From NCBI GenBank assembly GCA_944470555.2, contig OX104130.1:55647491-55711490 (forward strand): 64,000 bases of DNA. Direction: 5' to 3'. The notes below the pieces were generated by a model that saw only the letters and a list, made by a program, of their open reading frames with translations, did no database searches and had not been told where the DNA came from. Within the stretch, counting starts at the first letter, position 1; every line of letters starts with the position of its first letter. This stretch comes from Heterobilharzia americana (Eukaryota; Platyhelminthes; Trematoda; Strigeidida; Schistosomatidae). Shown here one piece after another: positions 15,201-22,764 of the stretch. The position numbers and the translations under genes are program-made.

Positions 15201-18200
15201 TATATATAAAATTTAATACATTTACAAACGAAAATAACTACATCTAATCACTAGTAATCAAAAACAATGCGAATTAATTTGTAAGGAGATGTTAATTAAC
15301 GTCTAATTTGTACTGTTATCAGTTGTTTATTTCTTACACCCTGACGATTTAAATTCCTTTGGTTCCGTCAATAAGCAGTTTAGGATTTCATATTTTTGCG
15401 AACAAAAGCATTTCTTAGGTGTAATGTCGTCCCATAATGTTAATGACGAATATATTGTCCGACAAATTTACAATGCAAATACTGTTTAGCAAAATATACC
15501 ACAAACAGAAAATCCATGAAGTCTAGGGAAACTCTAGTAGTATTTGAAATAAAGTCTGAAACGCAAATAAATCCCATTAGAGATGAGTATTTGTGTGATA
15601 CAACAATTTAGTGAACAGTGACAATTTACTCGGTTGTAGCTAACAGAAGGATTCAGGACGTGAGTTTAGTCCTAGTCGGGACTCGTCAGCTGGATGCACT
15701 TGCATCCCAGTGAGTTGTGTCGTTCCTACTGAGACTATGACTTCTTGTCCATCGTTCCGTACCTCGAAACGTTATCCACTAGGCCACTGAGGCATGATAG
15801 CCACCTCTTGTACAACGGGTATTAGTTACTACTATTTTTTAACGTCCTTGTCAGTCTCTGTTCTTTTACTGGATCGAATGTCCGACCACTGTCGGACGAA
15901 ACGCGTGTTCTGGATTCTTCTTCTAGTCACAACCAAGAAAATTATCATAATAAATATTTATCAATACCGAGGTATCCGTATAGCACCTCATATGCCAATT
16001 GTGTTCGGGCAATTTGATCCAGTAAAACAATGGAGACTTACTAGCATATCAACAAATAGTAATTTAGAAAATAATTTTGCCCACTGACTAAAAAACAATC
16101 GACTGCTGTTTTGTGAATGGTACTGAATAATGCATCTTTTAGATAGTCACTGGGTCAAGTTTCGTATATCGAAAGAGGGAAAGAAAAAAATTCAAATTTA
16201 TTGAAATTACACGTTTCTCAAATGATGGAGTACCTGTAGGATATGAAACTGGAGACGTTCAGTAATAAAATGAAGTAACTAAGTGAATAGTGCTGATATT
16301 CGGACGATATCAGTGCGGTGAGACACTTGGACTGATTACAAACAGCAAGTGTTTTCCCTCAGTAGCTTATAGTTCACTGAACTGCGAAAATCAGAATGCA
16401 AAGACCGGGCTGTGACTCTAAGGAAGACACTTCATTCGACAAAAATACATGATTTATATACAACTTTCATGAACAGATAAAGCCACTAGGTTGAGAGTTG
16501 GATATTTATTTTGATTGATCAGCTGTAAGATAAATTGTCCAATAAGGTTTCTGGTGACCACACAGCGACACGAAACAAAAGTTGAAATGCGAAGCTTCTA
16601 CCTTAGCGGCTGATGACTCAGAATGCTGATGTCAATTTAGGTTATTTCCCATCGTAAAGAAATATCCTATATGTCACTGTGGCTCTCCTTTGAACGATTC
16701 CAGCTAACAAAACGTTTGTATTTGAGAGGTGAAACCGAAATGAATCAAGATGGACATTTTATAACTCATACTAGTCAGTTAAAAAGCTTTTCTTTGGGTT
16801 ATAGTATACTATTTTGGCTGACAGTGCTTAAAGTATTAAAAATTGAGAAAATTATTCGAAAGTAATAAAATATTTATCATAACGGACAGAAAATTAGCCT
16901 TACAGCCACTCCTAGAAATGTGACAATTACTCAGTGACTTGTTCTTTATCACTGACTGGCAGTCCAGTCGAGCATTGAGGATAGTCACTTTTCGATCATA
17001 ATTAGTCAAACATAGCAATTCAAGAGTCGCAATTTCAACCCCACTACGCATCTGGGCACGTAGTTAGCCAATCAACATTTCATTACACTATATTGTCACA
17101 CACCTCTCCAGAATCAACAACCCACGATCTGATGAAATTCAACATTGATGCTGACTTGATGGTTCAACTGGACTCGCTAAGCTAAAGGCACTCGGTCAAG
17201 CATCTCCGCCACTCGGCACACTGCCGTGTTGAGTTGCACTGCTCACAATCGACCCTCTAGCCGGATAGTTTCAACACATCAGTATCTTGGCGCCACCTCA
17301 CAAATATACTATTCCATCCGACAACGCCATTGCGTTATTTCTTGGTCTGGTATTCGTAAGTATATAACAAGTTCGTATAATTAGTGATTGGCCTCTGCGT
17401 CTATCAAGTTCGCGCCAGAACAATTCTTAAAAAAGCATGTTTATTCATACAAGTTAAAGGTATAACAAAATAAAGACTTAAAATAAAGATGTAGATAGAA
17501 GCGGAGCACATTTAGGGTCCAAGAACAGACAAGAAGTAATTCACTTCATCAATGGTGCCAAACTGAACTTATACAACTTGCCTCTTTAATAACCGCTTTT
17601 ATTTACAGTTTCACATGTATTTCACACCAGTAATCAGAAACTCCGAAGAGCTCTGTTTGTCAACTCTTTACAATCTTATTCGTATTCAAGTTAACAATGA
17701 ACTGTCAAAACGTAATGTTGTGTAATGGTTCGTATCACGAAAATGCAGGTAAGTGAACGTTATTACTTTAAAAATGGTTCTTATCGCTTTGTAAAAGCTT
17801 CGATCTTAGACATAGGCATGACTTTCGGCATTCGACTGAAACAAAAACTTAAGTTACTGGTTGGGTTTGGTGTGTTTTAATCTTTCAAGAGCATAACTGT
17901 TAACAATATGCATATCCTTATGATAGGAAACAGAACTTGACATGGCGAGTTTTCTGCATTCCGAAGGAAAACATCTAGATCTATAGGCAGCAGACATCCA
18001 TATCCTAAAAGTAATATACCGGCGCACAGTTCTAAAGACATTGTTGTATAGTTTATGGTTGCTTGTGCTCATTTAAAAATGTCTAAAGCTATCTTTATGA
18101 ACCACAAATTCTAAAAGCTGAGGCCTTAAAAGGAAATGCTTCCACTAAGGTTATGTTTGCCTTTAGATTGAACGCTGATTCAAGAGATAATCAACCGAAC

Positions 18201-19207
18201 ATAAAAGGTAGGGTGTCCTAGTTTAAGTGGTGTAATAACTACTCGCGTAAATGCGCAATCTGTTTGAAATAAAGGAAGAACCGCTACCGCCGTTTGGAGG
18301 CTTGCAAGATTTCGATGATGATGAACGGGACTTTAGGCCATTAGTTATAAATGGTATGTGTTTGAAAAGCTATCGCCTGTAGTAGCGTTTTCTGTGAAGT
18401 TACCTATGGACACCGAATGGCTGACTGACTTAGAGATGAGGTGACTTAACAGTGCTTACAGTTCTTTTCGGTAATGAAGTCTCACTTAATTACAAAGCGG
18501 GATGGTGAATTTAAGACACCTTCACTGACCAGAAAATCACTAACCTGAAACTTCTTTCTTCTGGCATGTAACGACAACGCGGGAGTTTGATGCATTCTCA
18601 CTAAATGTGAATGAGATTAGCAAACCATGTTTACCTTAGTACAACACTCAATTGCTGAGTAAAGGGGATGGGTCTCACTATCAAACGGACGTTTTCAGGA
18701 CGAACAGATACTACAGGAGCCTTTCTGCATTGAATAAAACTGCAATTCGCATGCAATAAAAATAAATGTGGAGTAAACAACCTTTTGTCCAAGAACAAAA
18801 TACTTTTGTTAAACTTGTCATGACAAATGAAAGGCACTGCACGTCCGACTTGAGAACAATTGAAAGTAATACTTCCGTTTCTATTTGAGTTAGAAAGTGA
18901 TGTTTCCGAGAAAACGCCGTTTGTCTCAAAAGTAGAAGGTATTTTTAGTAAAGTACACGTAACAACGCTCTTCAAAACGATGTAGTAAATAACGTATCAG
19001 AGTGCACATAGTTATTTTACCTGAAAGATTCCTGCTGAACTTGTAGACAGTGGAACAGAAACTGTCTGCTGATTTATATTCGCTGAAAATGTTGTGAAAT
19101 TTGCGACCACAAAGAAAATAGAATAGGGACTATTTTGCTCATTTCTCAGGCAACAACTCACATGAGGAGGCAAAAAGCATAAAATATTGAGGCAGATAAA
19201 TATTCAT
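1369..19207 (-). CDS. TCTN2: Tectonic-family protein, TCTN2-like (partial, 3' end outside window)
   Basis: Eleven exons join in one frame: complement of 19162-19207, 19021-19082, 18635-18969, 18545-18600, 15119-15174, 14844-14912, 12208-12334, 10917-10966, 6925-7075, 5225-5455, 1369-1469. They total 1284 bp (428 codons) with GT..AG at every junction and matching phases. The protein opens with a hydrophobic signal-like stretch (residues 1-15) and is rich in N-glycosylation sequons. It reaches the tectonic signature CPCDLTAGTCDLGCFCDN at residues 411-428, where the last visible exon ends in phase 0. Vertebrate TCTN2 has a similarly placed Cys-rich motif behind an N-terminal region that contains an IPP motif; here IPP lies near residue 172. 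Tectonics act at the ciliary transition zone with the MKS/B9 complex and are secreted or membrane-anchored. The region before the motif is longer than in human TCTN2. The 5' four exons are joined on splice phase alone. The rest of the gene lies left of base 1. Confidence 0.72.
1470..3846. other. Tectonic intron 10, left part
   Basis: No supported gene. A 73-codon plus-strand frame at 1826-2047 starts with a hydrophobic stretch, but no family or splice context supports it. A (TA)15 tract is listed separately. Confidence 0.4.
3171..3200. repeat. (TA)15 microsatellite
   Basis: An uninterrupted 30-base TA dinucleotide run. Confidence 0.95.
3847..4013 (-). repeat. Hammerhead-bearing SINE, minus copy
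   Basis: The minus strand reads CTGACGAGTCACAAATGGGA then CGAAACGTGCGTTC. This is a hammerhead core (CUGANGA, stem II closed by AAAU, GAAA) with a short stem III (ACG/CGU) and a UUC cleavage site. It is followed by a body shared with copies at 10060-10195 and 15830-16060 (CAATATCGAGGTATCCGC, CAATAGAGGTCGAT type). Confidence 0.65.
4014..4135 (+). repeat. Hammerhead-bearing SINE, plus copy (truncated)
   Basis: GGATGAATCTCAAATCGGAA and GAAATGTGTGTCCTGG (4031-4065) are a decayed version of the same hammerhead. CCATTGCTAGCCGCCAACAA follows. With the preceding minus copy it forms an inverted pair ending in GCTAGCAATGGAGTC at 3956-3970 and its complement at 4066-4080. Confidence 0.6.
4136..5224. 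other. Tectonic intron 10, right part
   Basis: AT-rich, no gene or recognised repeat. Confidence 0.4.
5225..5455 (-). CDS. TCTN2: Tectonic-like gene, exon 10
   Basis: The 231-bp exon has 76 open codons: a Ser/Thr-rich start, then MEVLILKCC and INILLKPALFINKGDELPS. The acceptor GGCAG is chosen because it keeps phase with exon 9; an acceptor 5 bp upstream would not. The donor is GTTAGT in phase 1. Confidence 0.68.
6120..6690 (+). mobile_element. RTE-clade LINE, 3' fragment
   Basis: A 5'-truncated copy of the family seen at 22765-26037 and 7976-9446. Shared pieces include the segment from GTGTGGAGATCTTCTGCACT to the end. It ends in an AAT-rich tail (GAATAATAATAATAAGC). Only the last part of the reverse transcriptase reading frame is left and it is broken. 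It lies in the tectonic intron between exons 9 and 10. Confidence 0.8.
6925..7075 (-). CDS. TCTN2: Tectonic-like gene, exon 9
   Basis: The 151-bp exon encodes VPTVLSRKLISLILSRFRQ... through ...SDYIHPI, entering in phase 0 after acceptor CTGCTCAG and leaving in phase 1 at GTAAGT. It lies between two truncated RTE copies (6120-6690 and 7976-9446). Confidence 0.7.
7080..7975. other. Tectonic intron 8, AT-rich, no feature
   Basis: No coding or repeat signal recognised. Confidence 0.35.
7976..9446 (-). mobile_element. RTE-clade LINE, 5'-truncated copy
   Basis: On the minus strand the reverse transcriptase region reads ...LNFIDFEKAFNSVDREVIWK.. (near 9170), then WIMQQTVRSEKRRIRWTAE and LEDLDFAIDDLCLMSHKLDD, with the catalytic FADD changed to FAIDD. 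The C-terminal part ends in an AAT tail at 7976-8000. The 5' end is cut in the fingers region at 9446. It closely matches 24580-26037. Several stops and frameshifts break the frame. Confidence 0.85.
9447..10059. other. Tectonic intron 8, AT-rich, no feature
   Basis: No gene or recognised repeat. Confidence 0.35.
10060..10195 (+). repeat. Hammerhead-SINE family, 3' body only
   Basis: GGATTTCACTGCTAGCCCC is followed by AGGCAATATCGAGACATCC and CCAATAAAGATCGATCAA. These match the bodies of the copies at 3847-4013 and 15830-16060. The ribozyme portion is absent. Confidence 0.55.
10917..10966 (-). CDS. TCTN2: Tectonic-like gene, exon 8
   Basis: A 50-bp exon encodes GNANSWTITPYLNEFK after a split Asp codon. 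The donor GTAAGT is strong. Phases match exons 7 and 9. Confidence 0.66.
11075..11265 (-). repeat. Sm-alpha-like SINE copy
   Basis: The minus strand reads GTGATGAGGAGCCCCAATTT then AGGACGAAATGGATGTCCAG, a near-complete hammerhead-like core, followed by TCCATGTTTTCAG. It belongs to the same family as 53590-53780. Confidence 0.6.
12208..12334 (-). CDS. TCTN2: Tectonic-like gene, exon 7
   Basis: The 127-bp exon starts after acceptor GATGTAG and ends in phase 1 at GTAAAA. It holds a VAVLCSVSVANNET stretch with an N-glycosylation sequon, and a Cys (NDNTCEV) similar in placement to a conserved Cys of TCTN2. Confidence 0.68.
12335..14843. other. Tectonic intron 6
   Basis: AT-rich. An open minus-strand frame at 12500-12718 has no family or splice support. 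Nothing else recognised. Confidence 0.35.
14844..14912 (-). CDS. TCTN2: Tectonic-like gene, exon 6
   Basis: Twenty-three codons (ISLIGGEMMLMPNDV...) run in phase 0 at both ends. The acceptor is TTCGAAG and the donor is a weak GTTGGT. The reading frame is kept through the junctions on both sides. Confidence 0.6.
15119..15174 (-). CDS. TCTN2: Tectonic-like gene, exon 5 (IPP motif)
   Basis: The exon encodes LSVSIPPVTIAPGMSTGV between acceptor TTTCTCCAG and donor GTAAGT. The IPP...G pattern resembles the region just behind the signal peptide of vertebrate TCTN2. The exit is phase 0. Confidence 0.68.
15640..15800 (-). repeat. tRNA-headed hammerhead SINE, minus copy
   Basis: On the minus strand an A-box-like AGTGGCCTAGTGGATAACG is followed by GGGATGCAAGTGCATCCAG, then CTGACGAGTCCCGACTAGGA. 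This is a hammerhead core whose GAAA has become UAAA. Flanks CATCCAG and CCTGAATCC can pair as stem I. Confidence 0.6.
15830..16060 (+). repeat. Hammerhead SINE, plus copy
   Basis: GTCCGACCACTGTCGGACGA followed by AACGCGTGTTCTGGATTC keeps stem II and GAAA, but the CUGAUGA strand is lost. The body (AATACCGAGGTATCCG, CACCTCATATGCCAAT) matches the other copies. The 97-codon frame spanning it is not a gene. Confidence 0.6.
16061..17094. other. Tectonic intron 4, no gene seen
   Basis: Short frames only. No recognised repeat or splice-supported exon. Confidence 0.35.
17095..17423 (-). repeat. 330-bp inverted repeat, left arm
   Basis: Almost identical (about 98% by eye) to the reverse complement of 28842-29171. 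Shared landmarks are CCGACAACGCCATTGCG, CTTGGCGCCACCTCAC and AATCGACCCTCTAGCCGG. Read as the complement it contains GGTGGCGCCAAGATACTG, which looks like an LTR/primer-binding-site junction, so it may be an LTR plus leader. It matches no other sequence in the window. Confidence 0.7.
18251..18440 (+). CDS. Candidate 5' exons of an unrecognised gene, antisense to a tectonic intron
   Basis: An ATG at 18251 follows an in-frame TAA and opens 34 codons (MRNLFEIKEEPLPPFGGLQD...FRPLVIN), acidic and well formed, ending at donor GTATGT (exon 18251-18353). A 29-bp intron ending in TGTAG leads to exon 18383-18440 (VAFSVKLPMDTEWLTDLEM) and donor GTGACT in phase 2. No family is recognised and no third exon could be joined in frame. 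It lies on the strand opposite the tectonic intron 15175-18544, about 0.8 kb from the tectonic start. It could be the head of a divergent overlapping gene, a remnant, or chance. Confidence 0.35.
18545..18600 (-). CDS. TCTN2: Tectonic-like gene, exon 4
   Basis: Fifty-six bases between a TTTAG acceptor and donor GTTAGT encode ENASNSRVVVTCQKKEVS, with split codons at both ends. The phase 1 exit matches exon 5 at 15174. A local alternative continuation (18343-18500, ending in a stop) is possible but weaker. Confidence 0.55.
18635..18969 (-). CDS. TCTN2: Tectonic-like gene, exon 3 (Cys-containing extracellular region)
   Basis: This 335-bp exon has an open frame of 111 codons with several cysteines (for example TFNCSQVG, FICHD, HANCSF, IQCRK) and N-x-S/T sequons, consistent with an extracellular beta-rich domain. 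It ends in phase 2 at donor GTAAAC. A 34-bp intron (18601-18634) follows. Confidence 0.6.
19021..19082 (-). CDS. TCTN2: Tectonic-like gene, exon 2
   Basis: Sixty-two bases encode a Ser/Thr-rich stretch (…NINQQTVSVPLSTSSAGIFQ) between acceptor CATTTTCAG and donor GTAAAA. The next intron is only 51 bp, typical of schistosome 5' introns. Confidence 0.55.
19162..19207 (-). CDS. TCTN2: Tectonic-like gene, exon 1 (start codon, signal peptide)
   Basis: The ATG is complement 19207-19205. The 15 full codons give MNIYLPQYFMLFASS, a short hydrophobic leader. The donor GTGAGT follows in phase 1. The 79-bp intron ends in a good TTTTCAG acceptor. Start choice is inference; no upstream in-frame ATG was preferred. 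Confidence 0.55.
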
Positions 19208-19379
19208 ATCTTCACGCTTATTTCCGTTACGAATATCACCGACTCACAAGTTTATCTCATAAATACTAAGTTGTTTAGTATTTGAAGTCCTTTCAAATAT
19301 ACAGAAGCTTATGCGTTGGAAATGCAAAACCTCCTGATACATTATAACAAACATTTTGTATCTGGTGGTTGTGAACAGT

Positions 19380-20850
19380 TTTCTAGTTTCGACCAATCTA
19401 AGAATGTATACCGAATAATGGAATTTTCACCATTCTTTTAAGAACGTTCTGCGTGATGCCTGTCATAAGGGAGGTGGTCTTCGACAACTGAGAAATCTTA
19501 AGTCTAGGAAATCCCCCTGGTCCTGTTGACTAGCACCTAAGGCTACTGTTGCCCTTGGTCGACATTACTCAACGCTATTTGCTGAGCTATTAAATATGTT
19601 GTCATGTCAGGCTTGCTTCCAAGAGAATGGAAAGATGCCAGGATCAGCCCAGTATTCAGGGTAGGCAGTAGGCAAATTGTGACAAATTGTCATACCATTA
19701 GTTGATTGAAATGCTAGAGGAGATCATTGGGAATAGAGTGCATGGTCACACCAAAAGCCACAGTCTTCTACTTCCCTGTAACATGCTTTCTGCGATGATT
19801 TATCTTGCTTAAGCAACCTCGCATCAAAATAGGAATGGTGGAGTGACAAAAGTTTAGGATTTGATCCAACATTGCAGGCCTGGATTAAGGAATTTTTATG
19901 CAGTGGGAGACAAAGTGAGAGCGAATAATATACTATCTAAATGTCAACCTGTAGGGAATGTCGTCTCAAATGGAACAATCTCACGTCCTCTTTTTCTTTG
20001 CCCTTCACCGATGAATTCTTGGATGTCATTTAGCCACCGGCGTTTTTATTTTCAGATATTGTGAAAATGTGGAAGGTTGTCCGTAACGATGATAGACGTG
20101 GACTACAAGCGCGCCAGTCATTTGGACCAAGGATTGGTACTTGGAAATTAATCCTAGCAAATGTTTAGTCATGCATCTTGGCCATGGAAGCTGTCATCAT
20201 CACTAGTACTAGTACCCGTTGTCCAAAAAATCAAAGACTTGGAAATTTTCATCAGCCAGGACGTGAAAACATCCGCACGCTGCACTGAAGCTGCAGCGGA
20301 AATGTTCTGAACATCGTGGTCTCTTCGTAAAGGATTCAGATGCCTGAGTAGAGACATGTTTGGGATATTGTACCACACATTTGTGCCGACTCTTCTCCAC
20401 ACTGCATTCAAGCGGCCAGTCCTCGCCTTATAAGCGATGTTGAAGTAATGGGTTGCGTTCAGAAACCCGGCACTAAGTTGATGGCTGGTGTGTCAAGCGT
20501 AACATACGATGGCAGTTTTGGGATATTAAATCTTTTCCTACTGCCTCACCGTGGGGGAAGAAGAGAGTAAATATTGGCATTGCCTATCCTAACCAGTTGC
20601 CTTTCGATTGGCGTGTCTTGTTAATTCTTTCCCCAAAGAACTGACAATCTTCAAGGCCACTACGAGTAAGTCCAAGACCACTGTCGAATCACCTTGGAGG
20701 AGTTTACGCTTTTCAGACGGAGTGATCAGCGACTGGAACTCCTTACTCAAACAAGTGATTTGAGCTCCCTCATCGGACACACTGAAGAAGAGGCTGGATC
20801 TTCACGGGAAAACCCAGTTTAAAGATTAACACAGGTGGACTGGCCTACAG
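19380..20850 (+). mobile_element. CR1-clade LINE remnant (reverse transcriptase to C terminus)
   Basis: Plus-strand translation gives LKSRKSPWSC... (KSPGPD motif, near 19500), then EWK-like ENGKMPGSA. A later stretch around 20220-20450 (LEIFISQDVKTSARC..EA..., RCLSRDMFGILYHTFVPTLL) matches the CR1 thumb and C-terminal region. Stops and frameshifts are frequent. It is an old, decayed copy just upstream of the tectonic start. Confidence 0.65.
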
Positions 20851-20929
20851 TCCTTTTTACTGATAAGGAACGTGTCCTAAGACCAAAAGCTGCAGACAAC
20901 AGACAGTGCGCCGCGGTCTTCGAATCATA

Positions 20930-22764
20930 ATTTGCTTTGACTCTTAGGTCATTGTGGGCGGGTACCGAGAGCTGAGGGGTCCCACCAGTACCACAGGCGC
21001 CGCCTTCTGCGCGCTGATACGCGTGCTTACATGCCTACCAGCGTTGACAGATGTCAGCTACTTCTAAGACCAGCATAAAAGGAGGCTTTCGTCTGTCTCA
21101 AGTGTGCGTACATCCGGGCAGAGGAAATTTTGTGATGCTCGGCAACTCAGTAATGCACATGAAGACCAGTACGAGACCCAAGCCTTCGCCATGCGGCATT
21201 CCACTCTCTGCAAACTTCTGGGTGGAAAATTGAGAACTGATCCTCATTCTTTTTCTACTGCTGACAGAGAGCCCGCCAAATAACGAGAGTTGATTGTTGG
21301 GCGATTTGCATACTCGTCAGTTCTATGAGCAACCTAGACTGAGGTAACACTTTGAAAGCCCAACGAAGGTACATGAAAATGGCATCTACCGGTTTCCTTT
21401 CATCTTCCAACTTGGCCCAACCTTTTCTAAGTGTGAATAGGTCTATCAGGCAAAAAGGCCTCCACAAAAGCAATGCTGGGATGTGATAATACAGCGTCCA
21501 TTTTTAGGTGTCTTTCTGATTCCTACTGCAGCATTACTGAAGCTAATCAGCTTCCAGTTTGATGTATGCTGTCTAAAACCTGCCCTGCTAATAGGTGTGG
21601 GTATGGTGTCCTCCTACTGATAGAGAAGTGTGCTTTCACCGGGGAATGATCTAAAAATAGTTACCACATTAGGTACATAGAGTGCAAGCTCTCTAAGCTG
21701 CCTTAGGCAGGGCTCATCGGGTCCCATTGTTACTTCCGCGCCCGGAGTACCTAACGCCCCGAGTACACATTTGCAGTCGAAAACCCCAGAGTTTATTCTT
21801 TTGGTGTCGATGCTTTGGATGTTAAGCCCATGCTAGCCGAAGGTTCCTGGCTAAAGTCCTAGTAAAAAATGGCTAACGGTGGCCTCTACTTTCACGTGGG
21901 AACGAAACTGCTTCGGATGGGCAAGACATTTTCCAAAGTACATTCCGAACTGGTAGATAGCAGGCATGGATTGGTTTCGAACTTCCTTGTATTGCTTGCC
22001 CACCTCAAGAATATCAGCTATCAAGTTGATAAGCAAAACCGTAACAACTTTTGTTGCATCATAACAAACTTCGGATTCACGGTTTACCCATGGAGGACAG
22101 CTTTTTCGTCTCTTCGAGGCAGTCAATATAACAAATGGTTGAGTCAATCATGCATGCATCTGTTTGATGGAGTATCTCATGGCCTCAACTGGGGCTTCTG
22201 AATAGGATGTGCAACCCTCCTAAGACACTGACGCCTTAGTAGCTGTCACGTTTGCTTTCCATACATAAGGTCAGGCTGATGTGTTAGCTTAACACAAAAC
22301 GGCTTCTTTGTATCTGAGACTGATCACAGCTTGATTGCCCTTACCTATATGTGCGAGGTGCCTGAAGGGGTCCACATCTACCGTGTGGGAGAACACTAAG
22401 TCTAGAACTGATGAAGTATGCTGATAATCGTCTAAGGCATCCTTCCCAGTGTGCGGCCCGAGGGCAAATGAAACTGATGTTTTCGATGACCTGTGGTCAG
22501 ACTGTGGAAAACGACCAGACGAAGGCCAGAGACTGAACTTTTATCATTGACACCCTGTACGCTGGTGATCAAGTACTGTACACTTTCCGCTAAGATACTC
22601 ACTTGCACAATATGCTTCACTACCTCTCCCGCTTCCATCTTCACTTGCTATTAACACGCCCACACCGTTCCTTGCGTTCCTTTGAGCAAGACCTTCACCC
22701 GTTGCTTGTAATTCCCCATAATTTCTGCCGCCGTCTCAATATATACTACTTATACCCATTCTGA
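20930..22764 (-). mobile_element. CR1-clade LINE, distal segment (endonuclease-RT)
   Basis: The minus strand carries a linker (VGKQYKEVRNQSM... FGKCLAHPKQ, 21900-22060), an RT palm (RKPVDAIFMYLRWAFKVLP, near 21370) and GMPHGEGLGLVLVF (SGVPQGSVLGPLLF motif, near 21180). The segment 22432-22760 matches a plus-strand copy at 47450-47765. It continues at 26048 beyond the RTE insertion. It is inactive, with many stops. Confidence 0.7.

Noticed and set aside
18343..18500. Alternative minus-strand last exons (VRLHYRKEL, HSVSIGNFTENATT) ending in TAA
   Set aside because: They need weaker splice sites and overlap the plus-strand candidate; the direct join to 15174 keeps phase and reads better. Kept only as an alternative.
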